Source: Marinicella meishanensis (GTDB taxonomy: Bacteria; Pseudomonadota; Gammaproteobacteria; Xanthomonadales; Marinicellaceae). From it: a stretch of DNA of 64,000 bases. This document shows positions 7,193 through 18,500 of this stretch, one piece after another. A program made the position numbers and the translations under genes. Under the pieces are notes generated by a model. That model had not been told where the DNA came from and did not search any database. It was given only the letters and a program-made list of their open reading frames with translations. Position 1 is the stretch's first letter; every line of letters starts with the position of its first letter. The DNA lies in NCBI RefSeq assembly GCF_019931145.1, contig NZ_JAIOUV010000002.1:372001-436000 (forward strand), written 5' to 3'.

Positions 7193-9592
7193 ATGAAACC
7201 AATGTTGATTTGTGCCGCCTGGCTGAGTTTGTGTCTCAGCCAAAACTCCCATGCCATAGAATCACCGGTGCTGGGTATTGACCACCCACACCCCTACCCA
7301 ATCGTCGTGCGGGCTTATGACGTGGCACCTGAGCAACTGCAGTTCATCGCCGACCACGCTGATTTGTGGTCGATCAATCGAACCCAACAATTTGCGGTGG
7401 TGCAAGTGGCCAACGAAGCCACCTTCCAACGGCTGTTGACATTGAACCTCACCATGCGCTTGGATCAACCGCTGATGCAACAACTGGCTGCAGACCGCAA
7501 GCGCTTGTCCAGCACAAACAAAGCCGGCAGCGGCATACCCGGCTTTGCTTGCTACGGCACGGTCGCTGAAACGTTTCAGCGGATGGACCAAATGGTGGCC
7601 AACCACCCCAACCTGGCGGCCATTGCCGACATCGGCGACAGTTGGGAAAAGGTGCAAAACGGTGCCCAAGGTGAGGACCTCAGGGTGTTGGTGTTGACCA
7701 ACCAAAGCATCCCTGGCGACAAGCCGATCATGTTTGCTGCCTCAGCCATCCACGCCCGGGAATACACCACCGCCGAGCTCAACACCCGATTTGCTGAGCA
7801 CCTGTTGGCCCAATACGGCACCGATCCGGATGTCACCTGGATCCTCGATCACCATGAAATTCATTTGTCTCTGATCACCAACCCCGATGGCCGCAAACAA
7901 GCCCAAACTGGTATTTTATGGCGCAAAAACACCAACAACAACCACTGCCCAAACAGCGACAGCCGGGGGGTGGATTTGAACCGCAATTACCCGTTTGAAT
8001 GGGGCATTGGCGGCTCCAATTCAGCCTGCAGTGAGACCTTCATTGGCCCCAGCGGCGAGAGTGAACCAGAAATCATGGCGCAAATGGATTACATCCGCAC
8101 CATCTTTGATGACAACCGCGGCAATGGAGCCAATGACCCAGCCCCTGCCGACACCCCGGGTCTGTTCATCGACATCCACAGTTTCAGTCAATTGGTGTTG
8201 TGGCCGTGGGGCTACACCTCAAGCAACTCAGCCAATGACAACCAGTTTCAAGCCCTGGGTAAACGCACCGCATTTTTCAACGGTTACCGCCCTCAGCCAG
8301 TCAACGATTTGGTGATCACCGGTGGTGGTTCCATCGATGCCGCCTACGGTGAACTGGGCGTGGCGTCACTGGCATTTGAGTTGGGCACCTCGTTTTTCCA
8401 AGACTGCGACACCTTTGAAAACCAAATTTATCCGGACAACCTCGATGCTTTGTTGTATCTGGCCCGGGTCACCCAAGCCCCATACATCCAACCGTTGGGT
8501 CCGGACATCGAAGACTTGTTGGTGATCCCCAACGTGGTGGTGGGCGACACCACCGCCCAGGTCACTGGGGTGGCCGATGATGACCGCTACAACCAGTCCA
8601 ATGGCAGCCAAGCCGTGGGCTCGGTGCAAGCGGTCACCGCCTATGTCAATGAATTACCGATCCAAGCCACCGGTGGCCAAGCCCTGTCCCCCACCGACGG
8701 CCAGTTCAACAGCAGCCGCGAGGCCTTCAGCGGCCAAGTCACCACCAACGGCTTGAACCCAGGACAAAACTTGCTCTATGTACAAGCCCATGACGGTTCC
8801 CAACCCGGGGCCACTTTTGCCCGCTTCATCGACGTGGTGGAACCCCAAAACGTGGCCCGCTTGACCGGCACCGTGCGCAATGCCTTGACCGGCGTCCCCG
8901 TGTCCGGGGCCTTGCTGTCCATCAACCAATCGCAAGCCTTGTCCGCAGTCAATGGCGGCTACGTCCAATACGTGCAACCAGGCACTGCCGATTTACAGGT
9001 GAGTGCCGCCGAATTTGCCCCATTCACCTTGAGCAGTTTGAACCTCACGGCCGGCAGCGACAACCAGGAAGACATCTGGTTACAACCCTTTTGTGATTTA
9101 CTCAATGACGACGTGGAAAGCGGCAACATCGGTTGGCAGGCCCAGTCGCCATGGGCCATCAGCACCGATCGCAGTGTCAGCCCCACCCATGCCTGGACCG
9201 ACAGCCCGGGTGGCGATTATGCCAACAACCGCAATGTGGCTTTGACCTCTCCGCTGTTGGATGTGGCCGATGCCGACTCGGTGGCCATCAGCTACCAAAG
9301 CTGGTGTGACACCGAAGCCACATTTGATTTTGGCTATTTTGAGGTGCAATACAACGGTGGCAGCTGGCAAACCATCAGCCGTTGTGACAACCAAGCCAAC
9401 TGGCAAAGGGTCACCCACCCAATGACTTTACCGGCAGGCACGCTAAACATGCGATTTCGCTTCCGCCTGGAAACCGATGGCTTTGTCACCGAAGACGGCT
9501 GGCACCTTGACGACATCCAGGTCAAAGTCTCTGGACCGGTCTGTGGCGAGGTGTTTGACGACATCATATTTGCGGACAATTTTGATTCCTGA
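7193..9592 (+). CDS. Secreted M14 zinc carboxypeptidase with C-terminal beta domains
   Basis: A 799-residue exported metallocarboxypeptidase. The start at 7193 gives signal peptide MKPMLICAAWLSLCLSQNSH and follows a GAGG ribosome site; the upstream extension lies in the ubiK gene. The catalytic domain covers roughly residues 110-430: first zinc ligands in SAIHAREYTTAEL, substrate-binding SLITNPDGRK and GVDLNRNYPFEWG, third zinc ligand in FIDIHSFSQLVLW, and the general base Glu in LAFELGTSFF. After it come beta-rich regions, a carboxypeptidase-regulatory-like unit (VARLTGTVRNALTGVPVSGA) and a jelly-roll-like domain. The protein ends in DDIIFADNFDS, the tail motif shared by other exported proteins here. 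Confidence 0.93.
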   Translation: MKPMLICAAWLSLCLSQNSHAIESPVLGIDHPHPYPIVVRAYDVAPEQLQFIADHADLWSINRTQQFAVVQVANEATFQRLLTLNLTMRLDQPLMQQLAADRKRLSSTNKAGSGIPGFACYGTVAETFQRMDQMVANHPNLAAIADIGDSWEKVQNGAQGEDLRVLVLTNQSIPGDKPIMFAASAIHAREYTTAELNTRFAEHLLAQYGTDPDVTWILDHHEIHLSLITNPDGRKQAQTGILWRKNTNNNHCPNSDSRGVDLNRNYPFEWGIGGSNSACSETFIGPSGESEPEIMAQMDYIRTIFDDNRGNGANDPAPADTPGLFIDIHSFSQLVLWPWGYTSSNSANDNQFQALGKRTAFFNGYRPQPVNDLVITGGGSIDAAYGELGVASLAFELGTSFFQDCDTFENQIYPDNLDALLYLARVTQAPYIQPLGPDIEDLLVIPNVVVGDTTAQVTGVADDDRYNQSNGSQAVGSVQAVTAYVNELPIQATGGQALSPTDGQFNSSREAFSGQVTTNGLNPGQNLLYVQAHDGSQPGATFARFIDVVEPQNVARLTGTVRNALTGVPVSGALLSINQSQALSAVNGGYVQYVQPGTADLQVSAAEFAPFTLSSLNLTAGSDNQEDIWLQPFCDLLNDDVESGNIGWQAQSPWAISTDRSVSPTHAWTDSPGGDYANNRNVALTSPLLDVADADSVAISYQSWCDTEATFDFGYFEVQYNGGSWQTISRCDNQANWQRVTHPMTLPAGTLNMRFRFRLETDGFVTEDGWHLDDIQVKVSGPVCGEVFDDIIFADNFDS

Positions 9593-9803
9593 AAGCAAAA
9601 TACGGCAAAAATAATGTCGAATTGATTGGTTTATCGACTTCACATCGGTTAAAGTACGCATCCCGCCAAAGCAGCGGATGAGATTGGACCCATGGTCCAC
9701 CGCGTGCGCAAAACAGCATTGACCCATCGATTTTTCTGATACCCGTTTGTTCTGATATTTGTTGCACAACACCCAACGTGCATTCAGGCCCAGCCATTGA
9801 ACC

Positions 9804-9822
9804 CAGCAACCAGCAGTTGCTG
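9804..9822 (+). other. Hairpin in the leader of the RhlE-type helicase gene
   Basis: CAGCAAC and GTTGCTG form a perfect 7-bp stem around CAGCA, ending 37 bases before the helicase ATG. The gap between the carboxypeptidase and the helicase is 267 bp, long for this window. A structured leader would fit the cold-regulated DEAD-box genes known elsewhere, but that role is inference. Confidence 0.4.
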
Positions 9823-9859
9823 CAGTCTCGGTTGTTCCTGGCTGACCACCAGAGAAATC

Positions 9860-11503
9860 ATGAAATTTACTGAACTAGGCTTATCCAAGCCCATCCAACA
9901 AGCCGTGGCCGAACAAGGCTATGACACCCCATCACCGATTCAGGCTCAAGCCATACCTGCCGTGTTGTCAGGCCAAGATGTGATGGCCGCTGCCCAAACC
10001 GGCACCGGCAAGACCGCCGGCTTCACCCTACCGATTTTGGAATTGCTCAGCCGTGGCCACGGCGCCCGCTTCAATGCCGCCCGGGCTTTGATCCTGACCC
10101 CAACCCGTGAGTTGGCCGCTCAGGTCGAAGCCAGTGTGCAAACCTATGGCCAACACCTGCAATTGCGCTCAGCCGTGGTCTTCGGCGGGGTCAAAATCAG
10201 CCCCCAAATGCAGAAGCTGCGTCGTGGCGTGGATGTGTTGGTGGCCACCCCAGGCCGCTTGTTGGACTTGTACCAACAAAATGCCGTGCGCTTTGACGAC
10301 CTGGAAATCCTGGTGTTGGATGAGGCCGATCGCATGTTGGACATGGGGTTTATCCATGACATCAAGCGCATCATGCAATTGTTGCCGAAAAAACGGCAAA
10401 ACCTGATGTTCTCTGCGACCTTCTCCCATGAGATCAAACAATTGGCAAAAAGCATCACCCACCACCCGATTGAGATTGCCGTGGCCCCCAAACAAACCAC
10501 CGCCGAGAAAGTGGCGCAAAAAATGCACCCGGTGGACAAAAAACGCAAAAAGGAATTGCTGTTGCATTTGATTGCCGACGGTCAGTGGCAACAAGTGCTG
10601 GTTTTTTGCCGCACCAAACATGGCTCAAATAAATTGTCTGATTACCTGAACAAATTTGGGGTCACGTCTTTGGCGATCCATGGCAACAAAAGCCAAGGGG
10701 CTCGGACCCGGGCTTTGGCAGAATTCAAACAAGGTAAGGTGCGGGTGCTGGTGGCCACAGACATCGCCGCCCGTGGCATCGACATCGATCTGTTGCCTCA
10801 TGTGGTGAATTTTGACTTGCCCAATGTGCCTGAAGATTACGTGCATCGCATCGGCAGAACCGGTCGCGCAGGCGCAGAAGGTGAAGCCGTATCATTGGTC
10901 AGCGCCGATGAATTTGTGCAATTGTTCGACATTGAAAAACTGTTGGGACACCCTTTAAAAAGGGAGTTTGTGGATGACTATGAACCCAGTCATGAGGTGC
11001 CTGAATCAAAACAAGCCCAACGGGGAAATTATGCCAACAAACCGAAAAGGCCCAAAAATCACGCCCATCAGGCCAAATCCAAGCAACAACAGTTGCAAAA
11101 AGACCGACGCCGTTTTCAAGCCCAATTGGACACCGAGGAGCGCAACAAGAAAAAGCCCAAAAAACCCAAAACCAGACCCTTTGTCAAAGCCGCGGTCAAA
11201 GAAAAATGGGCCAACCGTTCAGAGGCAGAAAACCAAGCAGCCCGTGAGCGCAGTCAACGTGCCAAACTAGGACAAGACAAAACCAATGGCACCACCTGGC
11301 CTCAAGTTCAAGATGACCAACCCAGCTCAAAAAATGCTGCAAGACGACGCAGAAAACCCAACGGTGCTGGTGGCTACAAAGGAAAAAATTCTGGCAGCTT
11401 AACAGGCCAAGGCCGCATCAAAAAGCATCAAGGCAAACGTCCCAATAATGGCCCAAGCGAGCCAAACAATGGCCGGCGCCGCACAGCCAACGGCAACCGA
11501 TGA
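9860..11503 (+). CDS. rhlE: DEAD-box ATP-dependent RNA helicase, RhlE type
   Basis: A 547-residue DEAD-box helicase. The start at 9860 ([20 protein letters not shown]) gives the correct Q-motif N-terminus. All core motifs are present: [50 protein letters not shown] and [10 protein letters not shown]. After about residue 385 comes a long, very basic, low-complexity tail rich in Lys, Arg, Asn and Gln, typical of RhlE proteins and probably RNA-binding. The stop overlaps the start of the NYN gene (ATGA), so the two are cotranslated. Confidence 0.93.
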   Translation: MKFTELGLSKPIQQAVAEQGYDTPSPIQAQAIPAVLSGQDVMAAAQTGTGKTAGFTLPILELLSRGHGARFNAARALILTPTRELAAQVEASVQTYGQHLQLRSAVVFGGVKISPQMQKLRRGVDVLVATPGRLLDLYQQNAVRFDDLEILVLDEADRMLDMGFIHDIKRIMQLLPKKRQNLMFSATFSHEIKQLAKSITHHPIEIAVAPKQTTAEKVAQKMHPVDKKRKKELLLHLIADGQWQQVLVFCRTKHGSNKLSDYLNKFGVTSLAIHGNKSQGARTRALAEFKQGKVRVLVATDIAARGIDIDLLPHVVNFDLPNVPEDYVHRIGRTGRAGAEGEAVSLVSADEFVQLFDIEKLLGHPLKREFVDDYEPSHEVPESKQAQRGNYANKPKRPKNHAHQAKSKQQQLQKDRRRFQAQLDTEERNKKKPKKPKTRPFVKAAVKEKWANRSEAENQAARERSQRAKLGQDKTNGTTWPQVQDDQPSSKNAARRRRKPNGAGGYKGKNSGSLTGQGRIKKHQGKRPNNGPSEPNNGRRRTANGNR

Positions 11504-11988
11504 AGAAACTGGGGGTTTTTGTCGATGTCCAAAACATCTACTACACCACCCGGGATGCTTATGGCCGGTCATTTAACTACCGGTCATTTTGGGACCACCT
11601 CCAACAATTGGGCGAGGTCAAGGTGGCCCATGCCTATGCCATCAACAGCCAAGATATCCAGCAAAAGAGATTTCAACGGTCCTTGAGCCACATTGGCTTT
11701 GACGTCAAGTTGAAACCTTTCATTCAGCGCAGTGATGGATCAGCCAAATGTGACTGGGATGTGGGCATCGCCATCGACATCATGGAATCGGCACAAGACC
11801 TTGATTTGATGTTGCTGTTATCTGGCGATGGTGATTTTGCCATGTTGTTAGAGCACATCATGAACAAGCATCAGATCCAAACCGAAGTCATTGGGGTTCC
11901 AGAACTCACAGCCAATGCTTTGGCCCAAGCCTGCACCACATTCACTCCCATTCGACCTGAGTGGTTGCTTTCAGCCAATACCCTGTGA
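11500..11988 (+). CDS. NYN-domain (LabA/DUF88-like) putative RNase
   Basis: A 162-residue PIN-like protein of the NYN family. Acidic residues expected in the metal site are seen in [12 protein letters not shown] near the start, in [14 protein letters not shown] and in [16 protein letters not shown]. Families of this type include bacterial LabA-like proteins and eukaryotic RNases, and are thought to cut RNA. Translational coupling with the DEAD-box helicase supports a joint role in RNA processing or decay. Confidence 0.88.
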   Translation: MKKLGVFVDVQNIYYTTRDAYGRSFNYRSFWDHLQQLGEVKVAHAYAINSQDIQQKRFQRSLSHIGFDVKLKPFIQRSDGSAKCDWDVGIAIDIMESAQDLDLMLLLSGDGDFAMLLEHIMNKHQIQTEVIGVPELTANALAQACTTFTPIRPEWLLSANTL

Positions 11989-12694
11989 GGGCCGCTGACC
12001 TTCAAATCCTCTGAAGGCCTGCTCCAGGCAGGCCTTGGTCTTGGGGTGCCGATTCAAGTAATCTTTGTACCACTTCTTTGCAGTATGTGAACCAGCCTTG
12101 GACGCATCCTCGGCCAATGCGTATCTTGGTTTGGCCCCAGGTTGCCAAGCTCAACCCAAATTCGTTGACTGCCGAACAGGCCACAGTGGCTGTCCACAAA
12201 ATCAGGGGAACCGGTGCTGTTGTGACACGATCTGTGGGCCGGCGGTGCGGGGACTCAATGCCACTTGTCAAGAAGTTTTGATCATGCCACCACTGAGACA
12301 AAACAAAAACCCCACTTTGTTGGCATTCGCGACCCTGGCTTGAAAACTTCACAGGACTCTTTAGCCACAGAATATTTATTTTTTATCATTATTTATTTTA
12401 TTTTTTCAAAAAGATTCCCAAAAGATTAGATTCACACCGGAAAAAGTGCTATATTTTCTACCCAGAAAAAACAGCAACCAAATTCGCATGTTTATTCGCT
12501 AAATCATTGATAAATAAGAATTACATCAGCACGCAAACTTGTAGATCATGTGACAATAACCTTTGAAATCAATGAGATAAATAATTGTTTCTGTCCATTT
12601 ATAAAATGATTTATTTTGTGAATAAGGCGTTTCAATTACATTGCCGTTACATTTATTTTTTATCACTGCCATTGTTTAAAAGGGGACCCAAAAC
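11989..12694. other. Long intergenic region, AT-rich in its second half
   Basis: About 700 bp without a convincing gene. A perfect 9-bp stem (AAGGCCTGC with GCAGGCCTT, 12014-12036) follows the NYN gene but lacks a T run. From about 12360 the sequence becomes strikingly AT-rich compared with the genes around it and leads into the ribonucleotide reductase gene, which has a good ribosome site (AAAGGGG, about 10 bases before ATG). This stretch probably holds the nrdJ promoter and leader. I could not find a convincing NrdR box pair or a cobalamin riboswitch. Confidence 0.5.
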
Positions 12695-15235
12695 ATGCAA
12701 GCCAAACAATTGAGAACCACAGAACGAACTTTTACTCAGGAAGAAGCCTACCAAAGTGCCTTGGCCTATTTCAAAGGCGACGACCTGGCGGCCAGGGTGT
12801 GGGTCAACAAATACGCCCTGAAGGACTCTGCTGGCAACATTTATGAAAGCACCCCGGATGACATGCACCAACGGTTGGCGGCAGAAATTGCCCGGGTAGA
12901 AAAGAAATACCCCAATCCCCTGTCGCAGGCCGATGTGTTTGCGTTGATCGCCAACTTCAAATACCTGGTGCCGCAAGGTGGCCCCATGACCGGCATAGGC
13001 AACCCCCACCAAATTGCTTCACTGTCCAACTGTTTCGTGATCGGCAACGACGGCTCTTCCGACTCATATGGCGGCATCATGAAGATCGATCAGGAACAGG
13101 TGCAATTGATGAAACGCCGTGGTGGCGTGGGCCACGACTTGTCTCATGTGCGCCCCCATGGATCAGCGGTGAAAAATTCCGCCTTGACCTCCACCGGCAT
13201 CGTGCCTTTCATGGAACGGTATTCCAATTCCACCCGCGAAGTGGCCCAGGACGGCCGCCGTGGGGCGCTGATGCTGTCGGTCTCGATCAACCACCCAGAT
13301 GCGGAAAATTTCATTGACGCCAAAATGGAGCAAGGCAAAGTCACCGGCGCCAATGTCTCGGTGCGCATCGATGATGGTTTCATGCAAGCGGTCAACGACA
13401 ACGCCGAATACACGCAAAAATATCCGGTGTTCAGCGACCAACCCCAATTCAGTCAAACCATCAATGCCAAGAAATTGTGGAAAAAAATCATCCACAACGC
13501 CTGGCAATCGGCCGAACCCGGCATCCTGTTTTGGGACACCATCACCCGCGAATCGGTGCCCGATTGTTATGCCGACTTGGGTTACCAAACGGTGTCGACC
13601 AACCCCTGTGGTGAAATCCCCTTGTGTCCTTATGATTCCTGTCGCTTGTTGGCCATCAACCTGTTCTCATATGTGGACCAGCCGTTCACCCAAAACGCGG
13701 CTTTCAACCATGAATTGTTCAAGGAACACGTGGCCATGGCCCAACGTTTGATGGATGACATCATTGACTTGGAGCTGGAAAAAATCGATCAAATTCTGGC
13801 CAAGATTGATGCCGATCCTGAAAGCGAAGAAGTCAAAAGCATTGAAAAAAACCTGTGGCTGAGCATCCGCAAAAAAGCCCAGGAAGGTCGCCGCACCGGC
13901 ATTGGCATCACCGCCGAAGGCGACATGTTGGCTGCATTGGGTATCCGCTATGGCAGTCAAATGGGCAATGACTTTTCTGAAGAGATCCACAAATCCATTG
14001 CTTTGGAAACTTACCGCGCTTCGGTCAAACTGGCCCAACAGCGTGGTGCCTTCGCCATTTACGATGCCGAACGTGAACAAGACAACCCCTTCATTCAACG
14101 CCTCAAAGCCGCCGATGCCGGGCTGTATGCCGACATGCAACAACATGGCCGGCGCAACATCGCCTTGTTGACCATCGCCCCAACCGGCACCACCAGTTTA
14201 ATGACCCAAACCACCTCAGGCATTGAGCCGGTGTTTTTACCGGTCTACAAACGCCGCCGCAAGGTGAACCCCAATGACAAAAATGTGCGGGTCGATTTCG
14301 TTGATGAAGTCGGCGATTCCTGGGAAGAGTACACCGTGTTCCACCACCGTTTCAAACAATGGATGCAAGCCAATGGCCATGACACCGAACACAACTACTC
14401 ACAAAAAGAAATCAATGCCTTGATCAAAAAATCGCCGTACCACAAAGCCACCTCCAATGACGTTGATTGGCTGAGTAAAGTGCGCATGCAAGGCGCGGTG
14501 CAAAAATGGGTGGATCACAGCATCTCAGTGACCATCAACCTGCCCGAAGATGTCAGTGAAGCCTTGGTCGGTAAGCTGTACATGGAAGCTTGGAAAGTCG
14601 GCTGTAAAGGTGTCACGGTGTATCGCGACGGTTCCCGTTCTGGCGTGTTGGTGTCGAATGAGGAAAAAACCGAAGAACTGAATGATTTTCCTACCAAACG
14701 GCCTGAAGTGCTGGATGCCGAGGTGGTGCGGTTCCACAACAACAAAGAAAAGTGGATTGCTTTTGTTGGCACCATCAATGGCAAACCCTATGAGATCTTC
14801 ACCGGTTTGGCCGATGACGAGGACGGCATTTTCTTGCCCCGCTCGGTGCACACTGGTTTGATCATCAAGAGTTTCTTGGATGACGGCACCTCGCGTTACG
14901 ATTTTCAATTCACCAACAAACGCGGTTACAAAACCACCATCGAAGGCTTGTCACACAAATTCAATCCAGAGTTCTGGAACTACGCCAAGTTGATCTCCAG
15001 CACCTTGCGTCATGGCATGCCGATTGAAAAAGTGGTGGAGTTGATCAACAGCCTGCAGTTGGACTCAGAGTCGATCAACACCTGGAAAAATGGCGTCACC
15101 CGCGCCTTGAAAAAATACATCAAAGACGGCACCAAAGTGGAAAAAGGCACCTGCGAAAATTGCCAATCCACCGAATTGATTTACCAAGAAGGCTGCCTCA
15201 CCTGCAAGAGCTGCGGCTCTTCCAAATGCGGCTGA
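12695..15235 (+). CDS. nrdJ: Adenosylcobalamin-dependent (class II) ribonucleotide reductase
   Basis: An 846-residue class II reductase that makes deoxyribonucleotides using vitamin B12 rather than oxygen or a glycyl radical. Visible signatures are the nucleotide-handling region GGIMKIDQEQVQLMKRRGG, the active-site loop STNPCGEIPLCPYDSC (Asn, Cys and Glu of the radical site), and TIAPTGTTSLMTQTTSGIEP. The C-terminal part has the CxxC-rich zinc-ribbon-like end (GTCENCQSTELIYQEGC, LTCKSCGSSKCG) that carries redox cysteines. No small-subunit gene is nearby, as expected for class II. Length fits the NrdJ group. Confidence 0.94.
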   Translation: MQAKQLRTTERTFTQEEAYQSALAYFKGDDLAARVWVNKYALKDSAGNIYESTPDDMHQRLAAEIARVEKKYPNPLSQADVFALIANFKYLVPQGGPMTGIGNPHQIASLSNCFVIGNDGSSDSYGGIMKIDQEQVQLMKRRGGVGHDLSHVRPHGSAVKNSALTSTGIVPFMERYSNSTREVAQDGRRGALMLSVSINHPDAENFIDAKMEQGKVTGANVSVRIDDGFMQAVNDNAEYTQKYPVFSDQPQFSQTINAKKLWKKIIHNAWQSAEPGILFWDTITRESVPDCYADLGYQTVSTNPCGEIPLCPYDSCRLLAINLFSYVDQPFTQNAAFNHELFKEHVAMAQRLMDDIIDLELEKIDQILAKIDADPESEEVKSIEKNLWLSIRKKAQEGRRTGIGITAEGDMLAALGIRYGSQMGNDFSEEIHKSIALETYRASVKLAQQRGAFAIYDAEREQDNPFIQRLKAADAGLYADMQQHGRRNIALLTIAPTGTTSLMTQTTSGIEPVFLPVYKRRRKVNPNDKNVRVDFVDEVGDSWEEYTVFHHRFKQWMQANGHDTEHNYSQKEINALIKKSPYHKATSNDVDWLSKVRMQGAVQKWVDHSISVTINLPEDVSEALVGKLYMEAWKVGCKGVTVYRDGSRSGVLVSNEEKTEELNDFPTKRPEVLDAEVVRFHNNKEKWIAFVGTINGKPYEIFTGLADDEDGIFLPRSVHTGLIIKSFLDDGTSRYDFQFTNKRGYKTTIEGLSHKFNPEFWNYAKLISSTLRHGMPIEKVVELINSLQLDSESINTWKNGVTRALKKYIKDGTKVEKGTCENCQSTELIYQEGCLTCKSCGSSKCG

Positions 15236-15252
15236 TTGCCCCTTATTGACAA

Positions 15253-15322
15253 CCCCAAGGCACCCGATGGGTGCTTGGGGGATGGGTAACCAAGCCTGCT
15301 TGCGGGTGGCGCTTGGTCACCC
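15253..15322. other. Two strong hairpins after nrdJ
   Basis: The first stem pairs CCCCAAGGCACCC (15253-15265) with GGGTGCTTGGGG (15269-15280), with one bulged base and a 3-nt loop. The second pairs GGGTAACCAAGC (15284-15295) with GCTTGGTCACCC (15311-15322), with one mismatch. Neither has a T run. They probably protect or end the nrdJ message. The rest of the 348-bp gap holds only the promoter described next. Confidence 0.55.
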
Positions 15323-15534
15323 AACAATCTAACCCTTGTATGCCAACATGACCCAGTGATGGCGGTTACCGACTCAACGCAACCAAACAATCAAGCATCC
15401 AGTCCTCGACTCGCAGCAGTGGCTGAAAAACACCGCCATGAATCCCAACCCCATGCCCGGATCAGGCCATTCTGATGCCGCACAATATCACCCTGTTCAA
15501 GAAATGTCCTGCCGCAAAAAAAATCCGCTATACA

Positions 15535-15563
15535 TTGATTTAGAGATAAAATGTACGTTTAAT
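15535..15563 (+). promoter_or_regulatory. Candidate sigma-70 promoter of the STAND-like regulator
   Basis: TTGATT (15535-15540) and TTTAAT (15558-15563) are separated by exactly 17 bp. A start site near 15570 would leave a leader of only about 14 nt before the TTG start codon at 15584. I see no Shine-Dalgarno sequence. Confidence 0.5.
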
Positions 15564-15583
15564 CTTTAATTATTTATCGGATT

Positions 15584-18500
15584 TTGTCTACCTGGCTTTC
15601 GCAAAAAAGATTCTTCTTGGGTGACTGGCTGGTGATCCCCAGTCAAAACCAATTGTTGCAAGGCAAACACACCACCCCGTTGGAACCCAAGTTGATGGAA
15701 GTTTTGGTTTGTTTGTGTCAAGCCGCGCCTGAAGTGGTCAGCAATGACGCGCTGATCAGCCAATGCTGGCCCAATCAGTTCATCAGTGACAACCCCATTC
15801 ATAAATGTGTGGCCCAATTGCGCAAAGCCCTGAAAGATGATGCGCGCCAACCCCAATACATCAAAACCATCCCCAAGAAAGGGTATGCCATCATCGGCCA
15901 GATCCAGGATTGGCAAGGACCACGCCAACAGCCCAGTCCCACCTGGCAACAGGGACCACCCTACCTGGGCTCCAAACCCTATACCGCCTCCCACCGCAGC
16001 ATTTTTTTCGGTCGCGATCAAATCACTTCAGCCATCAAACACATGATCAACCAGGTGGACATGGATGACTGCCCAGTGATGTTTATCATGGGGGCGCAAA
16101 AAGTGGGCAAAACCTCTTTGCTGCGGTCCCAAATTTTGCCCTTCTTGCAACAGCCCAAAACCCCTTTCAAACAAGCCTTGGCCGCACCGTTTTACCACGC
16201 CATCCAAGCATCGGTGACTGATGTGGTCAAGGATTTCACCAGCGCCTGGCTGCAGCACACCGGCGCCGACTCTTTGGCAACCTGGACAGACAGCCAATCC
16301 CACGCCCCCAAAAGCGTCATCATCCTCGACCAACTGGAAGTCTTGTTGGACGCCCAATTAGACGATCAAGCCGCTGCCATGCTGGCCTTGATCACCCAAT
16401 TGAAGGACAGCGGGCACTGTTTCATCATCCTGGTGCTGGGCCATGAGCACTACGCCCAATTCATGCTTTCGAACGCCTTTCAACAACTCAAACTCGGTGC
16501 TTGCCAGGTGGATGTGATGCCGCCCAACACCGACGAGATCAAAACCATCATCCAACAACCGGTGGCCGCAGCAGGCTGGGGGTTTGAGTTTGACCGAAAA
16601 CGATTTGAGTCACTGTCAACCGTGATTGCCCGCGATGCCAGCCAACTCAGCAACGCGCTGCCGATCTTGTCCCAAGCCATGCGTGACTTGTGTTTGCAGT
16701 TGAATGATCACCATGAATTGACGTTTGATGCCTATCAAATGATGGGTCAATTGGCTGGCTTCTTGGCCAACAAAGCCGAATCGGTGTTGGCCGCCAGTTC
16801 GGCTGCTGAAGTGGCCGCATTCAAACATTGTTTTTCCGCTTTGGTCACCATCGACACCGAAGGCCAACCCCACTTGGCCACCTTGAACTCACAGCGCATC
16901 CAACAAACGGCGCAATCAATCATCCAGCGCTTGATCGAAGCCGATTTACTCAGCACCGAGACCATTGACGGCCACACCCACATCAAACTGGTGCATCATT
17001 CATTGCTCAAGGAATGCCCCACCTTTGATCAATGGTTGCAACAAAGTCGCTTGGCCCTGGGGGTGCAATCCGAAATTCAAAGGCAGGCCACGGTGTGGCA
17101 AAACAACCAACAAAAACCCGCTTATTTGTTGAAAAACCCCTTCCTGCTGACGCAAGCCAGTCAGCAAAACTTGAGCCCCAAACAAGCGGAATTTTTGCAT
17201 CTGTCCCAACAACAGGAACAAAGCAAACAACGCTTCAAACAATTGGCCACTTTTGGCTTCATGGCTTTGTTGATGGTGGTGACCCTGTTGTGGTTTAACA
17301 ACCGCATCATCAATGCCGATTTGCGGATCAGTCAGCAACGGGCAGAAGCTTTGAATCTGTTCATGATGCAAGATTTGAAAGAAAAACTGCAGCCCATCGG
17401 CCAACTGGAATTGTTGGAAATGGTCAGCACTGAAGTGATCCGGTATCACCAAGACCGCACCGGTGAGCAGCCAACACAATCGGTCAACCACCTCAATGCC
17501 CTGAACACATTGGCCGAGGTGTACCTCAACCAAGGCCACCATGAAGCCGCCCGGGAATTGCTGGTCCAAGCCCAAGATTTATCCGCGCCATTGGCTGAGT
17601 CCAAAAACGACACGGCCTTGTTATTTCAACAAAGCCAAACCCACTACTGGTTGGGGTATTTGCAATACCTTCAACAAGACTGGCCAGCCACCGAAATTCA
17701 TTGGCAAAATTACCTGCAGCATGCCCAATTGCTGAACGAAATGGAACCGGAAAACAAGCAATGGCAATTGGAACACTCCTATGCCTTGAACAACATGGGC
17801 AGCCTCAAATTGAAAATGCATCAATGGCAATCAGCCCATGACCACATCATGGCTTCGGCCGCGATCAAGCAACAATTGGTTGACAACCACCCCGACAACA
17901 GCCAATACCTGGCCGATTTGTCTGACACCATCAGCTGGCAAGCCAGTGTGCTGGCCAGCAACAGCCAACTGCATGCAGCACGGGAAAAATATTTTGAATC
18001 CACCCACTTGGCCCAACAGTTGGTCAATCAAGAACCCCACAACCACCAATGGATACACCGCTTGGCTTTGGCTTGGTATCGCTTGGGATTGAGTCATTAT
18101 GACCTGGGTGAACTGTTGTTGGCACAACAATACGCCGAACAATCCCATGCCGCTTTTGGGCAATTGCTGGCGCATGACCCCAACAACCAATCATGGCACA
18201 AAACCCACATCAACATCACCACCTTGTTGAGTAAAATTCACCGCCATCAAGGCGATTTAGACATGGCGCAGCTGTATGTCAATCAAGGCCTGCTCTATTT
18301 CAACCAATACCCCGAATCGGTCAAAGCCAAAACCAACGCCCAACAACAATGGTACCGCTTACAAGCCCAAGCCAGCTTGATCCTCAAGTCCCTGGGACAA
18401 CACAAAGCGGCTTTGAACCTGTATGAAAACATCCCGCAGTCCGATGCCGCCGCAGTGGGTTCCAAGCCATCGGCCAAAGCCATCATCGAACGGGTCAAGC

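Noticed and set aside
6849-7257. Upstream extension of the RNase R frame to 909 codons
   Set aside because: It reads through ubiK and the peptidase start on the other strand and has no homology to RNase R N-termini.
11971-12150. A minus-strand frame of about 59 codons after the NYN gene with protein-like composition (KKWYKDYLNRHPKTK)
   Set aside because: It has no ATG start or ribosome site, overlaps the end of the NYN gene, and is short enough to be chance. It could be a gene remnant, but I cannot support it.
12002-12352. 116-codon minus-strand open frame
   Set aside because: No recognisable motif, no ribosome site, Trp/Cys-rich composition unlike neighbouring genes.
12440-12465. NrdR-box-like sequence (GTGCTATATTTTCTA) upstream of nrdJ
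   Set aside because: Only half of the consensus fits and there is no second box at the normal 31-32 bp spacing.
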